From Aurelia coerulea (taxonomy: Eukaryota; Cnidaria; Scyphozoa; Semaeostomeae; Ulmaridae): a DNA stretch of 64,000 nucleotides. The notes below the pieces were generated by a model, which searched no databases, had not been told where the DNA came from, and was given only the letters and a program-made list of their open reading frames with translations. The translations under genes and the position numbers were made by a program. This document shows positions 20,118-30,237 of this stretch, in pieces. Each line of letters opens with the position of its first letter. Position 1 is the stretch's first letter. The stretch is from contig CM076951.1 in the NCBI GenBank assembly GCA_039566865.1, positions 19,415,484-19,479,483 on the forward strand, in the 5' to 3' direction.

Positions 20118-23100
20118 TTATGTTTCTGTCTTCTTCAGCAAGGCTTTTACATGCTTCTGCACTGCATGAATTTTGGCAGTAAATGCTGATCGTTCTTTAA
20201 ATTCCTCACATTTTTCGATCAAGATCTTTGACACCATCCTAAATTTTATCGGATCAAACACTGGTTTTGCATGGCCAAGACGATTTGGGGGCTTTCCTGA
20301 AATTGTGCTTGTTGCAATCTCTTCGTGTGTAAATGCAGCTTCCATGGCTGCAAGAACAACAGGGAATTTCTTGCCCCCTGGAATGCTGTTGACCGCTTTT
20401 ATGATTTTGTCTTCCAGTGGATCCCCCATCTCTAACGGTTCCTCACGCCTTTTCAGTTTTCCAACTTTTTTCGTCAAAGAGTCAAGCTGAACTTTTACAT
20501 CCAGCATCTGTCCCCTCAATTCGAGAAAATCTACTTTTCTGACATACTCTTCTAAGTCTGGTCTACTAGGACCACAAGGACTAGGACCCTAGGACCAGGA
20601 CCCATATCAACCAGACCTTTTTGGGGAATCCCGGAAACCCTGTCCGAAATGGCATTTTCAACAATGGTTGCTGGGTGAATGGCATCACAATGGAGAAAAG
20701 TTATCAAAAGCTTTTATTCTATTGATTGCTAATAAGATAAGATTTTAGATTGCTAATGGAGATTGGAATGCTTTGGCTTAGGATCCCATCACTTTGAGCA
20801 AAGTTACAATATCAGAAATACCATGGCCTACTATGACCACCATCACATCATCATCTGAATCCTCTATTTCTTGGCAACTTCTTCTATCTTAAATGTCGAA
20901 ATTTTAGCACAGGGATCCCAAAAAGCCAAATGAGATACAATCCATTGGTAAGGTCACAAAGGGCAGACCAGTAGTTCGTTGAAGAACAAATTATTTTACC
21001 AAATTAAATTCCTTCACGCTACAAACGCTTTTTACAAATAAACATATGTTGCCAAGAGCATTGTTGATGCAAACAATATCAAGACCAAGTTATATTTTGT
21101 AATCCTGTGTTGACACACACAAGTGCGGCGTCCTAGTATTGATTCCGAAAGAGAATATTTTGCAGAAGTCTTAAATTTTCAATACCCTACTGATGTTATG
21201 AATAGGGAACAGACACAAGTAAATAGAAGTGGTTTAAATGAAATGCCTACACCCTTTGTGACCTTACAAAACCTTTGTTACACCATTTGCTTTGCAATGA
21301 CACTGCATGGGGCAAGATAACCAAATACATACCGGGCCTCGAAAATATAGGAAAGGAAAATTGGGAAAGGGAGAGCAGAAAAAGAAGAAAGGAGAAGGAT
21401 ATTCTTTCAGAGAAGATCTTTCGTCTTTCTTTCCTTCTTTATTTTTTTAAAATCTTTCAATTTTTCATTTTTCTTTCCCTGATGCCCATGGTACCAAATA
21501 CATTACATTAGGCAATGTTCAATGTGCCAAGCAAATGGAAAATTACAATTCTTTTTTAACCTCAGTCATCCCTCAGTCATTCATACCTAGAGTACAGCAT
21601 CCCATGTCATGTGTTTTCTATGACCATATCCATCTGCGACATCAGCGATGCTTGGGGATAATCGGATTCCTCCAAGGTCTGGTCAGTATGGGTCATGGTC
21701 CTATATGGTCCAAGGGTCCTAGTCCTAGGGGTCCTAGTAGATCAGGGTCTGGTTAATAGACCATGCCCTTCTAAGTCAGCTTTCTTGGCATAGCAAATTT
21801 GGGTCTCCTATGTCCACTGTGCCATCGAGGAATTGTGACAAGTCTGATGCTGAAATGATTGCAATAAATTTAGATTTAAGATATTTGTCTTTTGAAGCCA
21901 ATGGATCAATTGTCTTTTAGCTATTATAAGATAGAAACTGGCTGAAGCAACATTTTTGTACATTTTTTAAGAGAGGTTCAACTGAGTGGTGTTAGAGTTT
22001 CTATCCCATTGAAGCAAATTGGAAAATTCTGCAAAATGTATCAAGATATTGTTAAATTCGGATTGTTTTTTAGAATATCTCAGGTATATTTTTGATGGAA
22101 ACACTCGAAGTAGTTGTGTACCTGGCTGGTTAACCTGGGTTGACGAAGCAACTGGAGTTGGGGCTTTTGAAATAGTGGCTATACTCGTTAGGCTTTTATT
22201 CTTGCCAGTTGAAATTTCACATATTGTAGTTGGCAAGGCTGATGTCACTGCTCTTTCCTACGGAAGAGCACAAAGATACATATTATTCATAATAATAACT
22301 ATTATACATAGGTACAAACGTAAATGTACTAAAGAAGTAACATCAAAACGGACATATTAGCTGCTATGTGTGTGTGTTTCAGTGACTATAGTAGTTCAAA
22401 ACCTATAATATATATGTGTCGACTAATGGGGAACAGACAGCAAGACGTCGAACAAGAGAGAACACAGGCCCATCTTTGTTCTTTCATTCATTAAAACTTA
22501 GACCTCAAGATATGATACTACGATCAAAGGAAATCTTGATGTGAAAACTGTGAAAAAGACCAGAGAAATATTATGTACCATCTTTGTTCTTTCATTCATT
22601 AAAACTTAGACCTCAAGATATGATACTACGATCAAAGGAAATCTTGATGTGAAAACTGTGAAAAAGACCAGAGAAATATTATGTACCTTAAGATCCTGAA
22701 GCTTTGCACCAATTGGCTCGCTTTCTTCATCAGAGCTGCTTTGAACTTCCTCAATCTCACTTGCTGATGACACTGTACTAAAGAAAATTTGTACAGAGAA
22801 TATGTTTATAGAAAGGAAAAGTTATCCGAGGGTGACCATTTCCTTTTTTAAAAATGCATTAACACAGCACAGTCATTTGACTTTTTGAGATGCTCAATAA
22901 AACCATTTTATGGGTGCTGTTGCATGCCCATTTACTGAGAATTAAAAGGTTTACTGCATAACAGCTTAAATTACCTTTGGAAATGAAATATCTTGCAGAC
23001 GAGAGATCATAACAGTAATGGCAGGAATACATCTATCAATTGTTCATGCATCAACAACAAATGAATAAAATCGTAAATGCAACATACTCCTGCTTCCCCA

Positions 23101-23151
23101 TGCTTTTAGCTCGTTTCTTGTTTCCGTTCACAAGCTCTTTAAATCCAGCTT
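20118..23151 (-). CDS. BEN-domain protein, four visible exons
   Basis: Exons on the minus strand: 23088-23151, 22687-22777, 22135-22257, and 21807-20118 with a 1.2-kb MITE plus one 10-bp duplication removed. All junctions are AG/GT and the phases agree; the last exon is then exactly 157 codons including TAA. The protein runs KELVNGNKKRAKSMGKQ, an acidic EEVQSSSDEESEPIG stretch, a Ser/Thr-rich part, a short coiled coil (VQLDSLTKKVGKLKRR) and a C-terminal domain with FTHEEIATSTISGKPPNRLG and FDPIKFRMVSKILIEKC. That last part fits the BEN domain, a DNA-binding fold of transcriptional regulators and some mobile-element proteins. The 5' exon(s) were not found. It lies within the 12.5-kb element. 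BEN assignment is by motif only. Confidence 0.6.
20559..21767. mobile_element. MITE in the BEN-gene exon, ~10-bp TSD (MULE-like)
   Basis: CTTCTAAGTC occurs at 20549-20558 and 21768-21777. The left end is TGGTCTACTAGGACC and the reversed right end has TGGTCTATTAACCAGACC then CTACTAGGACCCC. Arms are rich in TAGGACC units. An inner inverted pair (GGTAAGGTCACAAAGG near 20949; its complement near 21252) is also present. Removing the element plus one duplication restores CYAKKADLEEYVRKVDF in the BEN exon. No transposase. Confidence 0.8.
22471..22686. repeat. 108-bp tandem duplication at a splice donor
   Basis: Two adjacent, practically identical copies of a ~108-bp segment beginning CATCTTTGTTCTTTCATTC and ending ATATTATGTACC. 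The second copy ends at the donor site of the BEN-gene exon 22687-22777, so a decoy GTACAT lies one unit downstream in the intron. Confidence 0.85.
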
Positions 23152-24277
23152 CTATGAAAATAAATATGGGAAAGGTGCGAACAATTTGCACGCCGATTGC
23201 AACAAAATTACATTTGAATGAGATCAAATGGACAATGTAGACACAGGAGACATGTACAACAAATCTAGTTTTGACATCAAGTTGAGTCTCTGGGGTGGCG
23301 TCTCATGTTGATTTTTAAACGTAGGCCGCAAAGTACAAGAGTTTAAAGAAAAAATGTGATGTCACTGTGGACCATGAACTCAAAATGAAGGTTCATCTTC
23401 TTTGACATCATATTAATTGTCTTCCATTGTATTGTTACTTTGGTTTCATTGTTTTATTTCTTTCAGTTGTGTGTCCAGGTCAGGGACGTAGGAAGCATCT
23501 CCAACTTGAGGGGGCACGACACTTCAAGGGCACTTTTTTCATTAAGCTAAAGGGGCACTTCCTGGAAATTAAAAGGGCACTTCTTTGTTTATTGCAAAAT
23601 CTTGGGGGGCACATGCCCCCAGTGCCCCCCCCGGTTCCTACGTCTCTGTTCCAGGTTGAGCAACACTTTTTAATTCATGGAGACGAGAGGGGTTTTCTCT
23701 AGCAAATTTTTAAAAAGGATCTTTAGTTAAAATGTTACCGTAACCTCCTGCCAAGACTAATGTCTAGCCAAAAGGTACTAGAATATGGCATTTTGAGGAC
23801 AAAGAATTGCCACAATCTAACTTTCTCTTGAAAAATATTGCTGCAGTTGCCTAGTAGTTAATAGGGTGTCCCAAAAAATTGTGCCCCACTTGCCTGAAGA
23901 TTGCGACAAAAATTTGGATATGTTGCAAACTGTGGTCTTACATCTTGAAGATTCTAGAACAGCTTTGTCATTATTATTCAGCTTTGTTTTAGACACCCAT
24001 TTAAATGTATAAATAGAGAACATATTTTTATGTCAGGGAGAACAAAGATTGCTCCGAAAGGTTAGGTAAAGAACGTCGGCACAAGATGCTTGTGAAAGCT
24101 CTTGTCGCCTTTTGTCCTTTTATGAGTCTTGTAGACTATGTTTGATGTCGATCGATTAACTAGGTACGAGAAAGAATGTTGAGTAATAACCGTAGTTTGT
24201 ACCTAACCTTGGTAATGAAGAGATGATGATATCAGAAGAAAATATAGAACGTTGTGAATTTTATCTCTGGCTATTAA
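23152..24277. other. spacer with one small hAT MITE (23481-23648)
   Basis: The MITE has termini CAGGGACGTAGGAAGC and GGTTCCTACGTCTCTG, flanked by TCCAGGT on both sides (7 of 8 bp of an expected 8-bp duplication). Elsewhere no exon 5' of the BEN gene could be identified. Confidence 0.65.
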
Positions 24278-25460
24278 AACTGACCATGGTTGAGCAATGG
24301 TTGGACCATTTGTAGATTCGATGTTCAGAATTTTTATTCAATGGATCAACGTCAGTTGAAAAACCCAAACAAAAATATTTTAATTTCAACTGAGACAAGT
24401 TGTAAAGGGATTATTTTGAATTTGAAGTTGCAAAACGTACCCGGGTAAACTGACCATGGTTGAGCAATGGTTGGACCATGTTGTAGATTTGATGTTCAGA
24501 ATTTTTATTCAATGGATCAACGTCAGTAAAAAAACCCAAACAAAAATATTTTAATTTCAACTGAGACAAGTTGTAAAGGGATTATTTTGAATTTGAAGTT
24601 GCAAAACGTACCCGGGTAAACTGACCATGGCTGAGCGATGGTTGGACCATGTTGTAGATTTGATGTTCAGAATTTTATTCAACAGTCACCAAACTGAAAA
24701 CATTTAACTTCAAACTCAAATGAGTCGTTAAGTGATCATTTTCAATCTTAAGTATCAATGATCAAATTTTGACCATGGTTAGCATTCAATTAACGCAAAA
24801 TCACTTCAAAATTTATCTATAACAATCAATTCATCCTGAGATCATGTTAATGGACCATGGTTGAGCAATGGTACAGACATGATTTCCTAAACTGTAAATA
24901 AACATTAAGAATATTCTAAGTGCAACGAAGAAATCAACAGACACATCTCGTAGTCAACACAAAAAGATTTTTATGAGGTCAATTTCATAATATCACAGCG
25001 GTCACTTTTGTCCATGGCTAAACCATGGTTGGACCATGGTGTATAGAAAATTTTGCAAAGCAAATATCAAAATACTGAAACTGGCTCAATCTTTTGTTTA
25101 TTAATAAGGAAATAGTAAATTTTAGGAGTCTGCCGGAACAAAGGTTTCCTTTTACTTGAAAGACTTCCATTTTTCTTATGAAGTAGAATAACCATGTGAA
25201 AACATGGTTGTACCATGGTTGTGCAAATTTCATGAAAACACAATTAATAACTGTGCAGGTTACCATAACAAGAAGAGGCATAATACCTCCCTTACTCCTG
25301 TGGCATTGGTAACAAAAAAACAAATTTTAAATAGAGTTGAGAGAACAGTAGATTTCATTTCCCAACCATGGTCATTGACCATGGTCAGAACTTGCAGAAT
25401 TTTATGGTTGACCACGGTCAGACCATGAAATACCATGGTTGGGCAATGAATCATGGTTGA
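24278..25460. repeat. CCATGG-rich subterminal array, right arm
   Basis: CCATGGTTGAGCAATGGTTG and relatives recur throughout. At the outset a ~170-bp unit repeats about 2.3 times (starts near 24281, 24451, 24622) and includes GATGTTCAGAATTTTTATTC and GCAAAACGTACCCGGG. Orientation is inverted relative to 12969-13545, as expected for subterminal regions of one element. Confidence 0.8.
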
Positions 25461-25644
25461 TTTTTCGCAGGGGTAACCTTCCTCTTCAATTTTACGGTAG
25501 AGTTGACCAGACAGGGACTTATTGAACAAACCAAAGGCACAGAAGTTTGCAATCCATGTAGATGGCTGACAAAATCTTTCATATTCTTTCTGTGATAGTT
25601 GGCAGCACCACCAATAACAAATATTACATCAAAGGAAGGAACCA

Positions 25645-26021
25645 TATAATAATAATAATAATAATAATAATAAACAATTTATTTAAACAGAATATTTACA
25701 AAAGTCTAATTACAAAAAACCTAGATTTGATACAAAAAGTTTACACAGTTTACAGCTGCAGTCAAAAGTTTTGATAGATTTAATATTTCTTTTAAAAATC
25801 TCCAATGATTGGGACTGTTTGATTTCTCTTGGCAGAGTCTGCCATAGTTTTTGACACATTAACCTGATAGTATCAATGCCATATTGATTCGTCCTAGCTT
25901 TAGGCAAAACAAGATTATTATTGCCACGAAGGCTATATGGCATATCTTTGCTAACAAATACTTCTGCCATAAAAGCCTGATTCAAGTTGTTTACGGTTTT
26001 ATAAATCTTTTTTTTTATCAA
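25645..26021 (-). pseudogene. LINE reverse transcriptase C-terminus with (TAA)n tail
   Basis: The minus frame 26021-25710 reads AEVFVSKDMPYSLRGNNNLV, LPKARTNQYGIDTIR and WQTLPREIKQSQSLEIFKRN, ending CSCKLCKLFVSNLGFL. This is the C-terminal tail common to CR1/Jockey-group non-LTR elements (PKARTTKYG...W..LP..I). The 3' side ends in about nine TAA/TTA units at 25645-25673, a usual 3' terminus for such LINEs. It is 5'-truncated and inserted in the family X relic. Confidence 0.75.
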
Positions 26022-26290
26022 TATAAAAATTTACAACAAAATTACCTAAACACTACCTACAATCTACTATACCACACTACAAGGACAGGGACCAGGAGGA
26101 GCAAAATGTCATGTCTACCCCCTGGAATTAATATAAACTAAAATACAACTACTACAAACTACTATACATACGCTACAACTAATACAGATAGAAATGCTAA
26201 TTATAAAAACATTTTACAAATAAATATTTGAGCCGGTTTCACATTAGATGTCAGGCCAAAATATAATAGTGAACAATCGGAATGCCGGCC
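26009..26290 (-). mobile_element. poly-A retroposon 3' end
   Basis: A T-run at 26009-26017 (poly-A on the minus strand) is followed by sequence homologous to the retroposon at 36787-37109. Both share GAGGAGCAAAATG(T/G)CATG and CTACCCC with many ACTAC-type triplets. The 5' boundary is not defined and no TSD was found. Confidence 0.5.
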
Positions 26291-26989
26291 GAGAAAACAA
26301 CAACGACAACAACAGTCCCCGTCACTGAAAATAGAAAATCATATGACCGTGAGTTGGTGCTGCCCTTTAAGCCCGCTCGTGTGTTGCTATCTTCAGAATA
26401 AAATTTTCCCATTCTTTTTCAGCATAGATTCCTATATTATGGTTTACATGTGAAGCACAAAAGATGCGATGCATACTAGAAATACTGTCTTTCTCTGGCA
26501 AACTGCCATAGCTCTCTGCAACAAATTGGAGAATCTCATTTCTCCATTTCTGAAACTCTTCAAAGAAAGAATTATTGACAAAACATCTTTTGCATCCTCT
26601 GGCACAACTAAGCTACTCATCTTCGCTAACAGATCCCAAAAAGTTTTCACGTAGCTCATAGCTTCTCCACTAAACATTTCTTCAATCCCCATTGTGTATG
26701 CTCCTGAGTCAGCATTGACATGAAAGAAACCTTTAAACATGTATTTGGTCCCATCTCCCAAAGCGATACAACGTGCCAAGCATGTACAGGTCATTGCTAT
26801 AAGGCATAGACAGACAAGAACTTTGGTGGTGATTTTATCTCGACAAAATCTCTGGCCAATTTCAGGCAAGTAAAATTTAGCATATATTTCAATATGTTCA
26901 CTGACATTATTAACATTATTGTCTTGATATCGAGGGATCTGTGGTCTTTCAAACAGGGATCCTTTTTTTATTCACCTGGAAGAAGATTC

Positions 26990-27400
26990 TTCCTCGTCTA
27001 GCTCTTTGTCACAGTCAACACCAAAGATGAACACCAAATGGTCAACGGAAGCAAAAAACAGGAACTGCTAACAAACTGTATCAATCTCTTGAAACAGCCA
27101 ATTTCCAAGCCCAAAGAGCACAAAGGATGCCATTTTGAATCATATGGACAGAAGCTCGAGCTTTTCGACAGAAGAATGAGAGCAATTGCAGAGAAACAAA
27201 TTACGGATGTGCTTTTTGATCTTGAGATTAATGGTTATTACAATACTAATGAACATCCAGGGAAACTTATATGGTGGATTCATGATGCAAACAACCAAGG
27301 AGAATTTGGACTATCACTGAGAAATCCATATATGAATGCTTTCTTTGTTCATTTCAAAGAGACACAGGATCAACTAGCTTCAGTTGGAACTGCACATTGA
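26990..27400 (+). CDS. ORF with BESS-like C-terminal motif
   Basis: A 120-codon plus frame (27038-27400). Its centre reads SYGQKLELFDRRMRAIAEKQ then ITDVLFDLEINGY, resembling the C-terminal oligomerisation (BESS-type) segment that accompanies MADF/Myb-SANT DNA-binding domains in insect and cnidarian proteins. A Myb/SANT exon lies 550 bp away but on the other strand, so they are not one transcript as arranged. The upstream end is undefined; an acceptor near 26985 is possible. The family call is tentative. Confidence 0.35.
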
Positions 27401-27956
27401 TGCCTTAAGGTAAGGTCAACATGATCGAAGCCAAACATATTGCACTCAATGGAAATGAAAAGGCGGAATGTGATGTGACACTGATCAACTACTTTAAGTG
27501 GTCAGCACTGCCCCACAAATTAGGTCTAAACTTTATTAGCTACTGATGAATTGAAACAGTTAGAAATAGGGGCATCAACCCTCAGCCTGAGAAAAAGCTG
27601 TTTGATCTATTTTGAAATTTGTGAAAACCAACCGTCTAGTGAAGAGTCAAACAAATACAAGTAAGCTCATCCAAACTAACACTAAATAATGAAACACTTC
27701 AGTTCTGCAAAGTTATGTGTTCCATGTAAATGAAAACCCCTAAGTTCTTTTCAAGGAATTTGAGAAATTACAAAACTACCTCTAGGTTGACTAGGGTGAC
27801 GCTGCCTAGAAATATATCTGATGGGTTTTTTACATTTGTTAAAACTCTGTTTTAATGCTGAGGTTTTATACCGTACTTTGTGTGACATATGCAGCAAACA
27901 TAAACGGGGTGTCTCAAAAAGTGTCCAACTTTTAAAGTAAAATGTATAAACAGTAC
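27401..27956. other. no gene recognised
   Basis: AT-rich spacer between the BESS-like ORF and the SANT exon. Minus frames here only extend the exon past its splice donor at 27956. Confidence 0.4.
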
Positions 27957-28224
27957 CTGGTCTCCTGCTTGCAGAATTTGTTTTTGTTTGCATGTATACA
28001 GAGGCTTCATCCCAGTACTCCATATTCTTTGTGCTGGGCCAATGAATATCTCCATCAGGTGATACAAATGAATGATCTTGGTACAAAGCAACATATTCCA
28101 CTAAAGCTATTTCATCTTCTCTAGACCAGCTAAGACCAGCAAGCCTTTTAGCTTTCTTTGGCGACTTTGCGAATGGCGACAACTTCAACAACCTCCTGGA
28201 TTTTGTTACCAAGGATCTTGCTAC
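27957..28224 (-). CDS. Myb/SANT-like DNA-binding exon
   Basis: The acceptor TTTTCAG at 28225-28231 and donor GTACTG at 27951-27956 bound an open minus exon. It begins VARSLVTKSRRLLKLSPF, and its core is LSWSREDEIALVEYVALYQD then IHWPSTKNMEYWDEASVYMQ. The spacing of W, the acidic ED/E-ALVEYV helix, WP and YW matches Myb/SANT-like (trihelix) domains used by Harbinger accessory proteins and many cnidarian transcription-factor-like genes. The exon ends with a split codon after RRP. The partner exons are not found; the Kolobok element starts 50 bp upstream and may have separated them. Confidence 0.6.
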
Positions 28225-29699
28225 CTGAAAACATTGAGAATTTTCTTTAGTTTTCTTTCAGGGTCAAACTTAAGGCCCTACTAGCCCTGAAACATGTTTT
28301 CGGTAACTAATAATTTGAATTTGGTTTAATTCATCATCCACAAACAACTACCCCACAAAACTATATATATTCTAAAAAGCCCAAAGCTTGCTCTGTTCAA
28401 AAATGCAATTGATTTTGATGTAACACACACCTGAATAAAAATATTGTCAGTTTAATTAGGTGTCTTATTTTTGACCGAACCTTGTTCAAGAAAAGATTTA
28501 GGTTTTGGCAGCCCTCTGAACATGATTTCTCTTGAAGTTTCCTGCGCAAAATAGATCAATGATTGATATAACACATGGAAATCTCATGATGAACTTAAGA
28601 AAAATTTTTATTGAATTTCAATGTTTTTTGCCATTTCCAATATCTAAAATATCATAACATTTTTCAGTGTGGTGATAGCAAAATTTCTATGTGTCATATC
28701 AATCAGCATCATGAAATGAGCATATCCTGAAAATTTCATCCAGATATCATATCTAATTCAAGAGATATCCTTTCTTGAAGCAGAAAACATGCGTTTTTGG
28801 GAAATCGCCATTTTAACTTTGATTATCAAAACTTTTGATATGAAAATGCCATTTTGTCCCTCAGTGTATTTCTATAGTCTCCTATAATGCCCTTTATGTC
28901 CTCAGTACCATAGACTGTAATCAGAATGCTCCTGCCTCATAGGAAACACCTTCTTTCTCTCTCAGAGCTTCTTCCCTGGCAGTGCGCAATTGGTGTTGGA
29001 CTGCTCGTTTTTCTTTTCTTTCATCTGCATGGCCTTTTCAGATTCCCGTATTCTCTTTCTGTCTCTCTTTTCATACCTACTAACTGCTTTCTCTGAAACA
29101 GGTGTTCCCAGCTTATCCATAAAGCCTGTCATTCTTGTAGAACCACCATTAAAGGCAAGAATAGCTGCTGCCGCTGCATACCTTACAGTTTTCGCACCAT
29201 TGAACTTGTGTTTTGGACAACGTATCCACACCAGACTATTTAAACTTTCATTTGCATTTTGAGTTGCCCCCAAAATACATCTCTGCAGTAAGGCAAAACT
29301 GCTGAGATCCATGAAAATTGGCTTCAAGATATCAAAAAAAACTTCAGGAAGACAATGCAGGGCATGGTAAGTAGATGTACCATCAGCCTGGTCTCTTTGC
29401 CAAGCACACCAAGATGTGCTTCCAACCGGACAATACCGATGCTGCTGTTTCAAGTCCTGCTTAGTAATAATGTGTGACAGTAAAGCCATAATGTTTTTCT
29501 TCATTTGATAAATGCCTATCTCTTTCTCTTTTTCTGTTGGATTAGCTCCCTTTATAACATTCTGTCTAATAGCTAAGCCATAATACCTCTGTATTTTTTT
29601 AATCACAGTCTCTGGCAGGCGACCTTTTCCTCCAATAGTCTTTCCATCTGTTAGTTTTCCTTTCATGGTTGCTTTCAAATTCATAACAGCCATTCCATA

Positions 29700-30093
29700 G
29701 TGACTCGCGTGACAGAGTCACACGTAAAATTAGCTGTGTAAAAAAATTAGAGTGATTTTTGAAAGATTCTGATACAGTGGTGGAATGCCCTTAAGCCATG
29801 GTCCATGTTGACAATGGTTTTTCCCAAAAAATCAAGCTTTGTAACACAAATTTTTGTATTTATTTGGTGTGACTCGCGTGACTGTCACATTTGCAAAATC
29901 TTGACCTGAAGTTACTGATCTCAATTTTTCTGAGGAACTTCTACAACTTTCATGAAAAACTCTTTTAAGAAATGGCCAGTGGTATTTCAGCTGCCACATG
30001 ACCATAACATTTTATTTAAAAAATTGATGCTTTCTGAAATAATAGAACTAATGCAGTGTGACTCGTGTGACCCAAAAATGTGACTCGCGTGAC
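29700..30093. promoter_or_regulatory. left cluster of GTGACTCGCGTGAC sites
   Basis: Four sites: 29700-29713, 29869-29882, 30058-30071 (one change, CGTG for CGCG) and 30080-30093. Each is a direct repeat of GTGAC separated by TCGC. Two more, 32605-32618 and 32771-32784, lie near the other end in the same orientation. Repeated subterminal 14-mers are what a transposase binding site looks like; function is inferred. Confidence 0.5.
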
Positions 30094-30237
30094 AAGTGAG
30101 AGCTATTTAAAGAAACCTCAATTTAAATCTTTTGCTGGAAGTGTAATATTAAAAACAGAACTTTTTCAAAGAACTGTGACACAAATTGGGTCACAGAATC
30201 CAATAACATGACATATTTAGTCCTTTTAAATTAGTTT

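Larger units (their letters stand above)
12958..25473. mobile_element. 12.5-kb TA-flanked composite element
   Basis: The left end CCCCTGCGAAA (12958-12968) and right end TTTCGCAGGGG (25463-25473) are exact inverted repeats. Subterminal sequence also matches after a 10-bp offset (CATTGCTCAACCATGGTTTT versus CATTGCCCAACCATGGTATT). TA lies on both sides. Reading the minus strand across the gap with one TA removed gives RKIEEEG-YIFCFSDIW in frame, with exactly the spacing of the intact paralogue at 53 kb, so the whole interval behaves as one insertion. Inside are CCATGG arrays, inner inverted repeats, a TRIM array, MITEs and a BEN-domain gene. No transposase is recognised, so it is non-autonomous or assembled by nested insertion. 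Confidence 0.75.
25474..26880 (-). pseudogene. family X copy 2, upstream part
   Basis: Minus-strand blocks are: ARCIALGDGTKYMFKGFF and DSGAYTMGIEEMFSGEAMSY with LLAKMSSLVVPEDAKDV (26.4-26.87 kb); SFDVIFVIGGAANYHRKNMK and DFVSHLHG (25.57-25.65 kb); and, after a frameshift, GLFNKSLSGQLYRKIEEEG ending at the big element. The order matches family X copy 1 (ARSLAQL, then RFNILFHNAAGTYYLEEHLK, then GMIDKLITGPLWRAISKDG). Two retroposon tails (25645-26290) interrupt it. It is decayed and unidentified in function. Confidence 0.6.

Noticed and set aside
12958..25473. Polinton/Maverick or giant virus-like element
   Set aside because: No polymerase B, integrase, protease or capsid-like frame is present, and the duplication is TA rather than 6 bp.
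26444..26869. Signal-peptide-like N-terminus of the 141-codon minus frame
   Set aside because: The hydrophobic VLVCLCLIAMTCTCLA run aligns with an internal position of family X, so it is not a secretory protein.
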